Positions 40,015 to 48,527 of a DNA stretch of 64,000 nt are shown here, piece by piece. Position numbers and translations under genes: made by a program. Source of the DNA: Jongsikchunia kroppenstedtii DSM 45133 (GTDB lineage: Bacteria > Actinomycetota > Actinomycetes > Mycobacteriales > Mycobacteriaceae). Location: contig NZ_AQYG01000046.1 in the NCBI RefSeq assembly GCF_000380485.1, positions 62,001 through 126,000 on the forward strand. The letters are read 5' to 3'. Positions within the stretch are counted from its first letter, which is position 1, and the number at the start of each line of letters is the position of its first letter. Under the pieces are notes generated by a model that saw only the letters and a program-made list of their open reading frames with translations, did not search any database and had not been told where the DNA came from.

Positions 40015-40029
40015 GTGGTGGATGTGACG
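40015..40029. promoter_or_regulatory. Dyad upstream of nrdF2, possible NrdR box
   Basis: ACCACAAGATGTGGT is a perfect palindrome with an odd centre, 111 bases before the nrdF2 start. It loosely resembles NrdR boxes, and the segment at 39981-39996 (ACACTCCTCAATTTTC) is a weak second box. Support is modest. Confidence 0.35.
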
Positions 40030-40052
40030 CAAGTCGATCCCCAGATCATGGA

Positions 40053-40961
40053 TCAGAGGGCGGCGGCGAAGTAGTGACCTGCCGCGATGTCATCAAGCAG
40101 CCCCGCACCGGTCGGTCGCCACCCGAGCCGCTGTTGCGTCAACTCACTGGAGGTGGGGTTGTCGAACCCGGCGAAGTCCTTGAGGAAGCCGAGGTATTTC
40201 TCGGCCTCGTCGGGTCCGACGCTGATCGCCGACACCCCGAGCCCCTTCCCGATCGCCTCAGCGATATCGCGGAACGCGATGCCACTCTCCGCGACACCGT
40301 GCAGGCGGCTGCCGCCGGGCGCCGACTCCACCGCAAGCCGATACAACCGGGCGGCGTCCAACGTGTGCACCGCCGGCCACCGGTTGGCGCCGTCACCGAT
40401 GTACGCCGAATGCCCGTGCTGCCGGGCGAACTCGATCAGTGTCGGCACGAACCCGTGGTGATCGAGATCGCTGTGCACGGTCGGCGCCAGGCGAACCACC
40501 GATGACCGCACGCCGCTGTCGGCGAGACCGATCACGAAATTCTCGGCATCCACACGAGGACCGGCCGGCAGCTCGACGTCCTCCGTCGCCGGGTCCAACC
40601 CGGTGCCCGCCAGCGCCAGCGATCCTGACGTGCCGACGAACGGCTTGTCGGAGTTCCGGAGTCCGTCGGCGAGCGCCGTGATGGCGCGCATGTCCGCGTC
40701 GATCGCGCCCAGGTACTCACCCGTTCGCATCAGCTCGTGCTTGAACGCCAGATGAATAACGCCATCGGACGCCACCGCCTGCTCCCGCAGGAGATCGGTG
40801 TCGTCCAAGTCGCCCTGCACGACCTCCACCCCCTTGTCCGCCAACGCCTTCGCCGATGATTCCGAGCGCGCCAGACCGATGACGCCGTGCCCCGCGGCAA
40901 GCAATTCGTCGGTCACGGCCGCACCGATGTGCCCGGACGCGCCGGTGATGAAGATCTTCAT
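40053..40961 (-). CDS. NAD(P)-dependent epimerase/dehydratase-type SDR
   Basis: This 302-residue extended SDR begins with the Rossmann motif ITGASGHIG (5-13), has GVIHLAFKH, and ends with a variable substrate domain and LGWRPT, common in NAD-dependent epimerases of the YwnB/ThuA-like oxidoreductase kind. The usual YxxxK pair is not evident at the expected place (DAENFVIGL instead), so the catalytic mode is uncertain. It diverges from a tetR gene across a strong dyad, which suggests direct regulation by it. Confidence 0.87.
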   Translation of the reverse strand: MKIFITGASGHIGAAVTDELLAAGHGVIGLARSESSAKALADKGVEVVQGDLDDTDLLREQAVASDGVIHLAFKHELMRTGEYLGAIDADMRAITALADGLRNSDKPFVGTSGSLALAGTGLDPATEDVELPAGPRVDAENFVIGLADSGVRSSVVRLAPTVHSDLDHHGFVPTLIEFARQHGHSAYIGDGANRWPAVHTLDAARLYRLAVESAPGGSRLHGVAESGIAFRDIAEAIGKGLGVSAISVGPDEAEKYLGFLKDFAGFDNPTSSELTQQRLGWRPTGAGLLDDIAAGHYFAAAL

Positions 40962-40980
40962 GGTGATGTCTTTCTGGTCG

Positions 40981-41005
40981 AGTGATGTCAGAACCTGACA
41001 TCACT
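40981..41005. promoter_or_regulatory. Perfect inverted repeat, TetR operator candidate
   Basis: AGTGATGTCAG (40981-40991) and CTGACATCACT (40995-41005) form an 11-base perfect inverted repeat with a 3-base centre. A related half-site cluster with TGATG and CATCA arms stands at 41017-41037. Both lie between the divergent SDR and tetR genes. Confidence 0.7.
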
Positions 41006-41041
41006 CACCATACGCCTGATGTCACAAACTGTCATCACCTC

Positions 41042-41047
41042 TATGAT
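41042..41047 (+). promoter_or_regulatory. -10 element of the tetR gene, leaderless message likely
   Basis: TATGAT ends seven bases before the ATG at 41054, so transcription would begin at or next to the start codon. No Shine-Dalgarno sequence is present, consistent with a leaderless mRNA. Confidence 0.55.
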
Positions 41048-41053
41048 CACTTC

Positions 41054-41629
41054 ATGGCCCGCTGGGAACCCGATGCACATGGCCGCATGACCGCGGCGGC
41101 GATCACGCTGTTCACCGAGCACGGGTACGACAACGTGACGGTCGCGCAGATCGCCGCGGAGGTCGGCGTCACCGAACGGACTTTCTTCCGGCACTTCACG
41201 GACAAGCGCGAGGTGCTCTTCGACAGGTCGAACACCATGCAGAACCGGGTGGTCGGGCTGATCGAATCGGCAGCGCCCGGCGACCCGTGGACGATCACCA
41301 TCGATGCGTTTCGCGAGATGTCCGATGACCTGTTCAACGGACTGCACGCGCGTTCGCGGCAACGACAGCGCATCATCGAATCGTCGGGCGAACTCCAGGA
41401 GCGCGAGCTCCTCAAGATGGCCGCGTTGACCACCGCGATCACCCAAGCCCATCTCGAACGTGGTTGCGATGCAAAGACTTCCGATCTCGTCGCGCGGGTC
41501 GCCGCCTCCGTGTTCAGCGCCGGCTTCCGGCGCTGGGTCCACGGATCAGGAAGACTGTCGGACTCCATCGCCGAGGTCGACGTCGAGCTGCGCGCCCTGA
41601 TCGCGCGCCCCGGAAGCACGGCGGGCTAG
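41054..41629 (+). CDS. TetR-family transcriptional regulator
   Basis: This 191-residue protein has the reading head VTVAQIAAEVGVTERTFFRHFTDK and a C-terminal domain of the kind found in TetR regulators with helices rich in Arg and Gln. It diverges from the SDR gene at 40053-40961. The dyad at 40981-41005 is its probable operator, and it would then repress both itself and the SDR. Confidence 0.91.
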   Translation: MARWEPDAHGRMTAAAITLFTEHGYDNVTVAQIAAEVGVTERTFFRHFTDKREVLFDRSNTMQNRVVGLIESAAPGDPWTITIDAFREMSDDLFNGLHARSRQRQRIIESSGELQERELLKMAALTTAITQAHLERGCDAKTSDLVARVAASVFSAGFRRWVHGSGRLSDSIAEVDVELRALIARPGSTAG

Positions 41630-41685
41630 CTGCGAGGCCGTACATTCGGCCGGAACAGCCACCACTGGGAATACACTTCACTGCC

Positions 41686-42396
41686 ATGCCCAACGCGCCG
41701 GGGAGTCGATACATCTACGCGCTCGTCGGGCTCCTTGTCGTGATGTTCCTCGGCGAGATGACGATGCATTTCACCCACAACACGTGGACGCGCTGGATCG
41801 TCACCCTCATCGCGCTCGCCGCCACCGCGCTGGCGTTCGCGGCCGGCATGCGGCCGCGGGACCTGGGCCTGTCGCGCGGCGCGGCCGCGGTCGGCGCCCG
41901 ATACGCGGTGGTGATCATCGTGGTCGTCATCGCCGCGATCGCGGTCGGCCTGCTGATCCCGCCGATCCGCGTCCTCTTCCGCAACGACGCGTACAAGCAC
42001 CTGGACTCCGCTCTGCTGTCAGCGTTCGTCCTGATCCCGCTGCAGACCGTGATTCCCGAGGAACTCCTGTTCCGCGGCATCATCACCGGAACCCTGCTGC
42101 GCCGGCACTCCGCCCGATTCGCGATCGGCGTCCAGGCGGTGCTGTTCGGGCTGTGGCACGTGGTCTCGTCGACCGGGCTGTCGTCGGGCAACGCAGGAAT
42201 CGGCTCGGTGGTCGGCGGCGGGACGGCCGGCATGCTGCTCGGCATCCTCGGCGCGGTCGCATTCACCGGCGCGGCCGGAGTGGTGCTCGGCTGGGTGCGC
42301 TGGCGCACGGACAGCCTGCTGCCGAGTATTGCGCTGCACTGGGCGGCCAACGGGGCGGGTGCCGTCGCCGCGGCGCTGGCCTGGCAGCTCAGCTGA
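41686..42396 (+). CDS. CPBP-family intramembrane metalloprotease
   Basis: This 236-residue membrane protein has the Abi/CAAX-protease (CPBP) motifs: EELLFRG (125-131, EExxxR), FGLWH (154-158, FxxxH) and a third LHWAAN near the end, which line the active site inside the membrane. Six or more hydrophobic helices are visible. Members cut membrane-embedded substrates; the target here is unknown. Confidence 0.9.
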   Translation: MPNAPGSRYIYALVGLLVVMFLGEMTMHFTHNTWTRWIVTLIALAATALAFAAGMRPRDLGLSRGAAAVGARYAVVIIVVVIAAIAVGLLIPPIRVLFRNDAYKHLDSALLSAFVLIPLQTVIPEELLFRGIITGTLLRRHSARFAIGVQAVLFGLWHVVSSTGLSSGNAGIGSVVGGGTAGMLLGILGAVAFTGAAGVVLGWVRWRTDSLLPSIALHWAANGAGAVAAALAWQLS

Positions 42397-42403
42397 CCGA
42401 CTA

Positions 42404-43153
42404 CTAGGTGACGTGGACCAGATCGAGGATCTTGGCCGTCGCCGCCTGGTCGCCGAAGACCTGCACGTCCGATAGCGGCGTGCGATGCCAGACCGCGAGC
42501 AGCAGATCGGACACGCCGGCCCTGAGCGCGGCGTCGGCCTTGGAATGCGCACGGCTCCAGTCGATTCCGTCCGCGGTGAGCGCCAGCGACCATTCCCCGC
42601 CGTCGATGTCGTCGGCGTGCAGGTGCATGGTCATCCCGACCATGTCGGCGGGAATACCGGGCCCGAGCCCGAGGAACCGCGGCACGAACAGCTCCAGCCA
42701 TTCGTCGATGCCGTCCGCCGCGAGTGCGGAATCGATAGGCCGCTCGTCGCCAGGCCGGATCGCGGTGTCGAGGTCGTAGCGGTGCATCGCGGTCTCCTGC
42801 GCCTGGCGCCGGCACCAGAATCCGACGGTTGCATCGCCGACGAAGGAGCGAACGGGCTCGGCTGGGTCGCGGTCGGTCAGCTCGGCGACGATGGCATCGA
42901 GATTCGGCCGGTACCAGTCCACCAACTCCTGCCCGCTGAGCTCATGCTGGTTGACCCGCGGCTCGTCGGTCGTCCCGAGGAATGTCCGACGAACCCAGCG
43001 ATGCACGCCGCCGAGATGCCGAATGAGTTCGGCGACATCCCACTCCGGGCAGGTCGGCACCGGCCGGTCGAGCGCATCGACCGGCACCGACGCGAACGTG
43101 TCACCCTCGCTGCGCAACGCCGACAACCACTGCTCCGGGCCGATGTTCGTCAT
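42404..43153 (-). CDS. Maleylpyruvate isomerase-family mycothiol-dependent protein
   Basis: This 249-residue protein belongs to the DinB-like MDMPI family. It has the N-terminal helix pair with VPTCPEWDVAELIRHLGGVHRWV, which carries the first metal His, and the QETAMHRYDLD segment with the Glu and the second and third ligands, giving a zinc site. The C-terminal domain is the actinobacterial kind with GMTMHLHADD. Members can use mycothiol for isomerisation or conjugation; the substrate is unknown. Confidence 0.87.
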   Translation of the reverse strand: MTNIGPEQWLSALRSEGDTFASVPVDALDRPVPTCPEWDVAELIRHLGGVHRWVRRTFLGTTDEPRVNQHELSGQELVDWYRPNLDAIVAELTDRDPAEPVRSFVGDATVGFWCRRQAQETAMHRYDLDTAIRPGDERPIDSALAADGIDEWLELFVPRFLGLGPGIPADMVGMTMHLHADDIDGGEWSLALTADGIDWSRAHSKADAALRAGVSDLLLAVWHRTPLSDVQVFGDQAATAKILDLVHVT

Positions 43154-43176
43154 CTCACCATCATGGCTCGCGCTGA

Positions 43177-43274
43177 AACCATGGGACATACGGGCCCTCG
43201 CGACGCATAGCTCCTCCGGCGGCTGTATGTCCCATGGTTCCAGCAGGCTCCGGGTACGGCATGCTGGAACCATG
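43177..43274. promoter_or_regulatory. Two overlapping, mutually exclusive hairpins before the LON-domain gene
   Basis: Hairpin 1 pairs 43177-43191 with 43225-43239 (15 perfect pairs, arm AACCATGGGACATAC). Hairpin 2 pairs 43233-43245 with 43262-43274 (13 perfect pairs, arm CATGGTTCCAGCA) and its right arm contains the start codon. The arms share bases 43233-43239, so only one can form at a time. Confidence 0.6.
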
Positions 43275-43919
43275 CCCGACACGCAGGGTCCGACGCATGA
43301 GCTGCCGATGTTCCCGCTGGGAGCGACACTGCTGCCCGGCGAGCCGTTGCCGTTGCATGTATTCGAGCCGCGCTACCGCGAACTGGTGCAGCGGTGCCTG
43401 GCGACGGACCGGCGGTTCGGCGTCGTGCTGATCGAGCGCGGCAGCGAGGTCGGCGGCGGCGACGTGCGCACCGATGTCGGCACGGTCGCCGAGATCGTCG
43501 ACCACACCGCCATGGGGCCCCGGCGATTCGCCCTGTCGTGCCAGGGGATTGCGCGCATCCGGGTCGCGGAGTGGCTGCCGGATGCCCCATTCCCGCGCGC
43601 GGCCGTCACCCCCTGGCCCGACCCGACCTTCGATGGCGACTGGCCGACCGAACGCGACTGGGTCGTCGCCGCGCGGGAGGAACTGCTCGACCTGTGGCGC
43701 GAACTCGCCGACCGTGCGGAACGCCGGGCGCCGGAGCCCGCGCCGCTGGCCCTGCCCGACGACCCGTCGGAATGCTCGTTCGCGCTGGCCGCCGCGCTGC
43801 CGATCTCGCAATCGGACAGGCACCGCGCCCTCACCGCATCCAGCATCGGCGAGCGCTGCGCGATTCTCGTCGAGGCATCCGCGGATGTTGCTGCGGCCCT
43901 GCGATTTCGGCTGCAGTAG
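43272..43919 (+). CDS. LON substrate-binding-domain protein
   Basis: This 215-residue protein is a stand-alone N-terminal Lon (LON) domain: ELPMFPLGATLLPGEPLPLHVFEPRYREL near the start, VLIERGSEVGGGD, and GIARIRV. No ATPase or protease part is attached. Related free-standing proteins are common in actinobacteria and may recognise damaged or unfolded proteins. The ATG at 43272 lies inside the right arm of a hairpin, which may limit its translation, and no Shine-Dalgarno is evident. Confidence 0.9.
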   Translation: MPDTQGPTHELPMFPLGATLLPGEPLPLHVFEPRYRELVQRCLATDRRFGVVLIERGSEVGGGDVRTDVGTVAEIVDHTAMGPRRFALSCQGIARIRVAEWLPDAPFPRAAVTPWPDPTFDGDWPTERDWVVAAREELLDLWRELADRAERRAPEPAPLALPDDPSECSFALAAALPISQSDRHRALTASSIGERCAILVEASADVAAALRFRLQ

Positions 43920-43925
43920 TTCAAC

Positions 43926-44324
43926 CTACGTCTTATCCACCCACAGATCGGCGCCGTCGTCGCCGTCGGACGAGCAGAACATGCACGGATCGTCCCGCTC
44001 ACTCCCGTAGTCGGCATACCGAGTCAGCGCGCCGACCGCATCCTTGGCCGTCTGCGCGTCCATCACGGGCCCAGCGGGTCCGCTGAATGGCCGCAATGGC
44101 GCGACACTCAACTCGAACGGCTTCTCCGGCCGAGTCGGCGGCGTGATGTCGCCGATGGCGCGGCCATCGATGAACAGCGTGAATAGGTCGTGCTCCGGGA
44201 AGCCCCAATTCAGCCGAAGCACCCACCACTGCCGATCGTGTCGCGCTGCATACGGGAAGTACCGATATCCGGTCCACCTCCATGTCGGCCGCACCGACAG
44301 GGGGCTATCCGACGCCCGGTGCAC
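43926..44324 (-). CDS. Conserved hypothetical protein
   Basis: A 132-residue reading frame read from the GTG at 44324. The product is rich in Trp, Tyr and Phe (WRWTGYRYFPYAAR, WWVLRLNWGFPEHDLFTLFIDG) and contains a CMFC pair near the acidic C-terminus. There is no signal or membrane segment. I do not recognise it. It lies downstream of the nrdE terminator and ends 7 bases after the LON-domain stop. Confidence 0.6.
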   Translation of the reverse strand: MHRASDSPLSVRPTWRWTGYRYFPYAARHDRQWWVLRLNWGFPEHDLFTLFIDGRAIGDITPPTRPEKPFELSVAPLRPFSGPAGPVMDAQTAKDAVGALTRYADYGSERDDPCMFCSSDGDDGADLWVDKT

Positions 44325-44425
44325 CGACGGGCTCCGACGTGGCCAGCGCGCTGATCATCGAAATATCACAGCACGCGGCCCCGGCTTCCTCAAGCGGATC
44401 GCTCAGCACCGATAGACCCCACCCA

Positions 44426-44467
44426 CGGCGACGTCCCCCACCCGATTTCCGGTGGGGGACGTCGCCG
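44426..44467 (-). terminator. Strong hairpin downstream of nrdE
   Basis: Bases 44426-44442 and 44451-44467 form a 17-pair perfect stem (core ACGTCCCCCACC) with an 8-base loop. It lies 24 bases past the nrdE stop. There is no T-run, as is common for mycobacterial terminators. Confidence 0.7.
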
Positions 44468-44490
44468 CGTTCAGGGTTTGTCGGTAAGCG

Positions 44491-46683
44491 CTACAGCATG
44501 CAGCTGACGCAGCCCTCGACCTCGGTGCCTTCGAGGGCCATCTGCCGCAGGCGGATGTAGTAGAGGGTCTTGATTCCCTTGCGCCAGGCGTAGATCTGCG
44601 CCTTGTTGACGTCACGGGTGGTGGCGGTGTCCTTGAAGAACAGCGTCAGCGACAGGCCCTGGTCCACATGCTGCGTGGCGGCGGCGTAGGTGTCGATGAT
44701 CTTCTCGTAGCCGATCTCGTACGCGTCCTGGTAGTAGTCCAGGTTGTCGTTGGTGAGGTACGGCGCCGGGTAATAGACGCGACCGATCTTGCCTTCCTTG
44801 CGGATCTCGATCTTCGCGGCGACCGGGTGGATCGAGCTGGTCGAGTGGTTGATGTAGCTGATCGAGCCGGTCGGTGGGACCGCCTGCAGGTTCTGGTTGT
44901 AGATGCCGTGCTCGGCAACCGCGGCCTTCAGCTCACGCCAGTCGTCCTGGGTCGGGATATGAATCCCCGCCTGGCCGAACAGATCCCGGACCTTCTCGGT
45001 CTTCGGCTCCCACGGCTTCTCGGTGTACTTGTCGAAGAACTCGCCGCTGGCGTACTTCGAATCCTTGAAGCCGGCGAAGGCCTTGCCGCGCTCCCGGGCG
45101 ATCTTGTTCGACGCCCGAATCGCGTGGTACAGCACGGTGTAGAAGTAGATGTTGGTGAAATCGACACCCTCATCGGAGCCGTAGTAGATCCGCTCGCGCG
45201 CCAGGTAGCCGTGCAGATTCATCTGCCCGAGGCCGATGGCGTGAGAGTCGTTGTTGCCCTTTTCGATCGAGGGCACCGAGGTGATCGACGTCTGATCCGA
45301 CACGGCGGTCAAGCCGCGGATCGACACCTCGATGGTCTGCCCGAAGTCCGGCGAGTCCATCGTCTTGGCGATGTTCAACGAACCGAGGTTGCACGAGATG
45401 TCCTTGCCCACCGCGGAATACGACAGATCATCGTTGAACGTCGACGCCGTCGACACCTGCAGGATCTCCGAGCACAGGTTCGAGTGGGTGATCTTGCCGG
45501 CGATCGGATTCGCCTTGTTCACCGTGTCCTCGTACATGATGTACGGGTAGCCCGACTCGAACTGCAGCTCGGCCAGCGTCTGGAAGAACTCGCGAGCCTT
45601 GATCTTGGACTTGCGAATCCGCTTGTCCTCCACCATCTCGTGGTACTTCTCGGTGACGTTGATGTCGGCGAACGGCACCCCATAGATGCGCTCGACGTCA
45701 TAAGGGCTGAACAGATACATGTCGTCGTTGTTCTTGGCCAGCTCGAACGTGATGTCCGGGATCACGACGCCGAGGCTGAGCGTCTTGATCCGGATCTTCT
45801 CGTCGGCGTTCTCACGCTTGGTGTCGAGGAACCGGTAGATATCCGGGTGATGCGCATGCAGGTACACCGCGCCGGCGCCCTGGCGGGCACCGAGCTGGTT
45901 GGCGTAGCTGAACGAGTCCTCGAGCAGCTTCATGATCGGGATGACGCCGCTGCTCTGGTTCTCGATCTTCTTGATCGGCGCACCGTGCTCGCGAATATTG
46001 CTGAGCAGCAACGCGACTCCGCCGCCGCGCTTGGACAGCTGCAGCGCCGAGTTGATCGACCGACCGATCGACTCCATGTTGTCCTCGATGCGCAGCAGGA
46101 AGCACGACACCGGCTCGCCGCGCTGCTTCTTGCCCGAGTTGAGGAAGGTCGGGGTGGCCGGCTGGAAGCGACCGTCGATGATCTCGTCGACCAGCTGCCG
46201 GGCGAGCACGCGGTCACCGTCGGCCAGGGTCAGCGCCACCATGCAGACGCGGTCCTCGAAACGCTCCAGGTACCGCTTGCCGTCGAACGTTTTCAGCGTG
46301 TAGCTGGTGTAGTACTTGAACGCGCCGAGGAAGGTCGGAAAGCGGAACTTCTTGGCGTACGCCGCGTCGAACAGATCCTTGACGAACTGGCGGTCGTACT
46401 TGTCCAGAACCTCTGGCTCGTAATAGTTCTCCTCAACCAGGTAGTCGAGCTTCTCGTCCAGGTTGTGGAAGAAGACCGTGTTCTGGTTGACGTGCTGCAG
46501 GAAGTACTGATGCGCCGCTTCACGATCCTTGTCGAACTGGATCTTGCCGTCGGCGTCATACAGGTTGAGCATCGCATTGAGCGCGTGATAGTCCAGCTCG
46601 TCCGAATCGTGCCCCGACGGGCCGACGTTCGTGCCGGTGCGGGCGCCTGATGCGTTCTCAACACTCGTTGCTGTTGGCGACAC
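44491..46683 (-). CDS. nrdE: Class Ib ribonucleotide reductase alpha subunit NrdE
   Basis: This 730-residue catalytic R1 subunit reduces ribonucleoside diphosphates. Visible features are the disulfide/thiyl cysteines in [12 protein letters not shown] and the [10 protein letters not shown] loop, the glycine-rich [13 protein letters not shown], and the redox-active C-terminal pair CVSCML, which NrdH re-reduces. It lacks the long N-terminal ATP cone of class Ia, as expected. The start is GTG 46683, seven bases after GGGAG. It is the last gene of nrdHIE and has 59 bases to nrdI. Confidence 0.98.
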   Translation of the reverse strand: MSPTATSVENASGARTGTNVGPSGHDSDELDYHALNAMLNLYDADGKIQFDKDREAAHQYFLQHVNQNTVFFHNLDEKLDYLVEENYYEPEVLDKYDRQFVKDLFDAAYAKKFRFPTFLGAFKYYTSYTLKTFDGKRYLERFEDRVCMVALTLADGDRVLARQLVDEIIDGRFQPATPTFLNSGKKQRGEPVSCFLLRIEDNMESIGRSINSALQLSKRGGGVALLLSNIREHGAPIKKIENQSSGVIPIMKLLEDSFSYANQLGARQGAGAVYLHAHHPDIYRFLDTKRENADEKIRIKTLSLGVVIPDITFELAKNNDDMYLFSPYDVERIYGVPFADINVTEKYHEMVEDKRIRKSKIKAREFFQTLAELQFESGYPYIMYEDTVNKANPIAGKITHSNLCSEILQVSTASTFNDDLSYSAVGKDISCNLGSLNIAKTMDSPDFGQTIEVSIRGLTAVSDQTSITSVPSIEKGNNDSHAIGLGQMNLHGYLARERIYYGSDEGVDFTNIYFYTVLYHAIRASNKIARERGKAFAGFKDSKYASGEFFDKYTEKPWEPKTEKVRDLFGQAGIHIPTQDDWRELKAAVAEHGIYNQNLQAVPPTGSISYINHSTSSIHPVAAKIEIRKEGKIGRVYYPAPYLTNDNLDYYQDAYEIGYEKIIDTYAAATQHVDQGLSLTLFFKDTATTRDVNKAQIYAWRKGIKTLYYIRLRQMALEGTEVEGCVSCML

Positions 46684-46741
46684 TACTGATCTCCCTGTCT
46701 TGCCGGATATTTCACTGTCTTGCTGGATGTTTCGCTGCCGA

Positions 46742-47245
46742 TTAGTGCTCGGTATTCAGTTGCTCGGAGAAGGAGGCCAGTCCTTCGCGAACGCGCATCA
46801 CATCGTGTTCAGTACCCATCAATTCGAACCGATACAGATAGGGCACTCGACACTTCGCCGCGATGATGTCCCCTGCGTAGCAGAACTCTTCGCCGAAATT
46901 GGTATTCCCCGCCGCGATCACGCCGCGGATGTGGGAACGGTTGGTCGTGTTGTTGAGAAATCGAATGACTTGCTTCGGGACGAACCCCGACTTCGCCGGA
47001 TCGGTGATCTTGCCCCCGCCGTAGGTGGGAGTGATGAGGACGAAGGGCTCATCGACGAGAAGCTCGCCCTGGACCGGGATACGCCGGGCGCGCAGTCCGA
47101 GCTTCTCGACGAACCTATGCGTGTTCTCCGAGACCGACGAGAAGTAGACCAGTAGGAGCACTTCCCCACGCTCCACCGTGGCTACCGCGCCGGTGGCCGC
47201 TGTCGCGGCGCCGCCCGCGGGCGGCGGGGCCGGCTCTTCGTGCAT
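46742..47245 (-). CDS. nrdI: Flavodoxin-like NrdI, RNR activator
   Basis: This 167-residue flavoprotein gives the oxidant needed to build the Mn2-tyrosyl radical in NrdF. It has the FMN loops [18 protein letters not shown] and ITPTYGGG, then [14 protein letters not shown], as in other NrdI. An N-terminal extension of about 30 residues rich in Ala and Pro is not found in most NrdI. The start is ATG 47245, after GGGAGG. Confidence 0.96.
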   Translation of the reverse strand: MHEEPAPPPAGGAATAATGAVATVERGEVLLLVYFSSVSENTHRFVEKLGLRARRIPVQGELLVDEPFVLITPTYGGGKITDPAKSGFVPKQVIRFLNNTTNRSHIRGVIAAGNTNFGEEFCYAGDIIAAKCRVPYLYRFELMGTEHDVMRVREGLASFSEQLNTEH

Positions 47246-47265
47246 ACCGACCTCCCTGGCTCCGG

Positions 47266-47514
47266 TCAGGCGGCCTGCGCGGCGAGCGACTTGATGCGAT
47301 CGGGACGGAAACCCGACCAGTGATCGTCACCGACCACGACGACCGGCGCCTGCAGATAACCGAGCGCCATCACGTAGTCGCGAGCGTCGGAGTCCTGGCT
47401 GATGTCGACGACCTCGTACTGCAGGCCATGCTTGTCGAGCGCCTTGTAGGTGGCATTGCACTGCACGCAGGCAGGCTTGGTGTAGACGGTGATAGTCGCA
47501 ACAGAGGTGCTCAC
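47266..47514 (-). CDS. nrdH: Glutaredoxin-like NrdH-redoxin
   Basis: This 82-residue protein reduces NrdE and is fed by thioredoxin reductase. The redox motif is CVQC (residues 16-19) in [11 protein letters not shown], and the C-terminal [10 protein letters not shown] plus WSGFRPD are typical of NrdH. The start is GTG 47514 after AAAGG. It is the first gene of the nrdHIE operon, with 162 bases to the first NrdR-like box. Confidence 0.97.
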   Translation of the reverse strand: MSTSVATITVYTKPACVQCNATYKALDKHGLQYEVVDISQDSDARDYVMALGYLQAPVVVVGDDHWSGFRPDRIKSLAAQAA

Positions 47515-47602
47515 TGGTAAGACCTTTCGTCGAGCTGAGGACATCAGTTTTCCGGACCTATCCGACACGTTCGCCGGCCCCGACGACCCTTTGGGCGTTC
47601 TT

Positions 47603-47619
47603 GCAGATCGTGGATCTGC
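47603..47619 (-). other. Hairpin in the nrdH leader
   Basis: GCAGATC (47603-47609) and GATCTGC (47613-47619) form a 7-base perfect stem with a GTG loop (CAC on the transcribed strand), 89 bases before the nrdH start. A regulatory role is possible but not supported further. Confidence 0.35.
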
Positions 47620-47676
47620 GTCCCGCTCTCCGCCACACCAACTCTACGGTTTCCGTAGGGCTTGCCGGTCCTCGAA

Positions 47677-47692
47677 ACACTACACCTAGTGT
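47677..47692. promoter_or_regulatory. NrdR-like box 1 upstream of nrdH
   Basis: ACACTACACCTAGTGT has perfect ACACTA/TAGTGT arms and fits the 16-base NrdR box pattern (acaCtAtATaTaGtgt type, recalled). It lies in front of nrdHIE and would be bound by the ATP/dATP-sensing repressor NrdR. Confidence 0.75.
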
Positions 47693-47708
47693 CCGACAAG
47701 TCCAGCCA

Positions 47709-47724
47709 CCACAAGGACTTGCGA
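47709..47724. promoter_or_regulatory. NrdR-like box 2 upstream of nrdH
   Basis: CCACAAGGACTTGCGA fits the NrdR pattern less exactly, but its centre is 32 bases from that of box 1, the three-helical-turn spacing expected for tandem NrdR boxes. Confidence 0.6.
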
Positions 47725-47792
47725 ATAACATTCATGAAACTCGCTGGTCGCAGGCTCACCCGGGCGTGTCGCTCGGGCGTGTCGTAGATCAC

Positions 47793-47831
47793 AAAAAGCC
47801 CCGCTGATGCGCTTTCGCGCACCATCGGGGC
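47793..47831 (-). terminator. Intrinsic terminator of the FMN reductase gene
   Basis: On the minus strand GGCCCCGATGGTGCGC pairs with GCGCATCAGCGGGGC around a GAAA loop and is followed by TTTTTG. This is a classical rho-independent terminator 20 bases after the reductase stop, and it isolates that gene from the nrdHIE promoter. Confidence 0.9.
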
Positions 47832-47851
47832 CAGATGTAGGAGCGTGTCGA

Positions 47852-48418
47852 CTACGCGGCGACGACCTCAGCCGCGACGAGTTCCTCGACGGCGCCGCGG
47901 AGCAGATCGATGACGCCGGGCACATCGGCGACCGGAGTACCCGTGGTGACCTCGGCGGGCAGCTCGACGGACAGCTCCTCGACGACCTTCGCGCCGGCCA
48001 CGCCGAGCGAGCGGCGCGTGTCGTCCTTGGCCCACTTTCCGCCGAAGCGGCCGATCGCCGAGCCGATCACACCGGTCGGAGTGCCGGCCAGCGCCCCGGC
48101 GCCATAGGGCCGCGAGCCCCAGTCGATCGCGTTCTTGAGCACCGCGGGGATGGTGCCGTTGTACTCCGGGGTGACGATGAGCACGGCGTCGGCGGCGCCG
48201 ACCGCCTCGCGGAACTTCGTCACCGCGGCCGGCAGCTCACCGTCGCCCGGCGCCACGTCGACGTCCTCGTTGTAAAACGGCAGGTCGCCGAGGCCGTCGT
48301 AAACACTCACGGCGACGCCGGCCGGCGCGTTCGCGGCCAGCGCTTCTGCCAGGGCACGGTTCACCGACGCCGCCCGCAGGCTTCCGACCAGAACAAGTAC
48401 CGACTTCGAATCACTCAT
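47852..48418 (-). CDS. NADPH-dependent FMN reductase (flavodoxin-fold)
   Basis: This 188-residue protein has the NADPH-FMN-reductase fold: GSLRAASVNRALAEAL near the start binds FMN phosphate, followed by IVTPEYNGTIPAVLKNAIDW. It likely reduces FMN, quinones or azo compounds. A homologue follows nrdH in M. tuberculosis (Rv3054c), from memory. The ATG at 48418 has AAAGG upstream. It diverges from a tetR gene with 109 bases between starts. Confidence 0.93.
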   Translation of the reverse strand: MSDSKSVLVLVGSLRAASVNRALAEALAANAPAGVAVSVYDGLGDLPFYNEDVDVAPGDGELPAAVTKFREAVGAADAVLIVTPEYNGTIPAVLKNAIDWGSRPYGAGALAGTPTGVIGSAIGRFGGKWAKDDTRRSLGVAGAKVVEELSVELPAEVTTGTPVADVPGVIDLLRGAVEELVAAEVVAA

Positions 48419-48527
48419 GAGCTTGCCTTTCGCATAGATATCGTGGCCGCTGCGGCCCGCATACCCCAAGTTCAATTCGGACTGGGGTCCGGATATTCCC
48501 GATCGGCGGTCAGACTACGATCAACCT

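Noticed and set aside
47580-47650. tRNA-like stretch or a cobalamin riboswitch in the nrdH leader
   Set aside because: A CCACACCA-like end and one hairpin are present, but no T-arm consensus, D-arm or anticodon stem could be drawn, and no B12-box was found.
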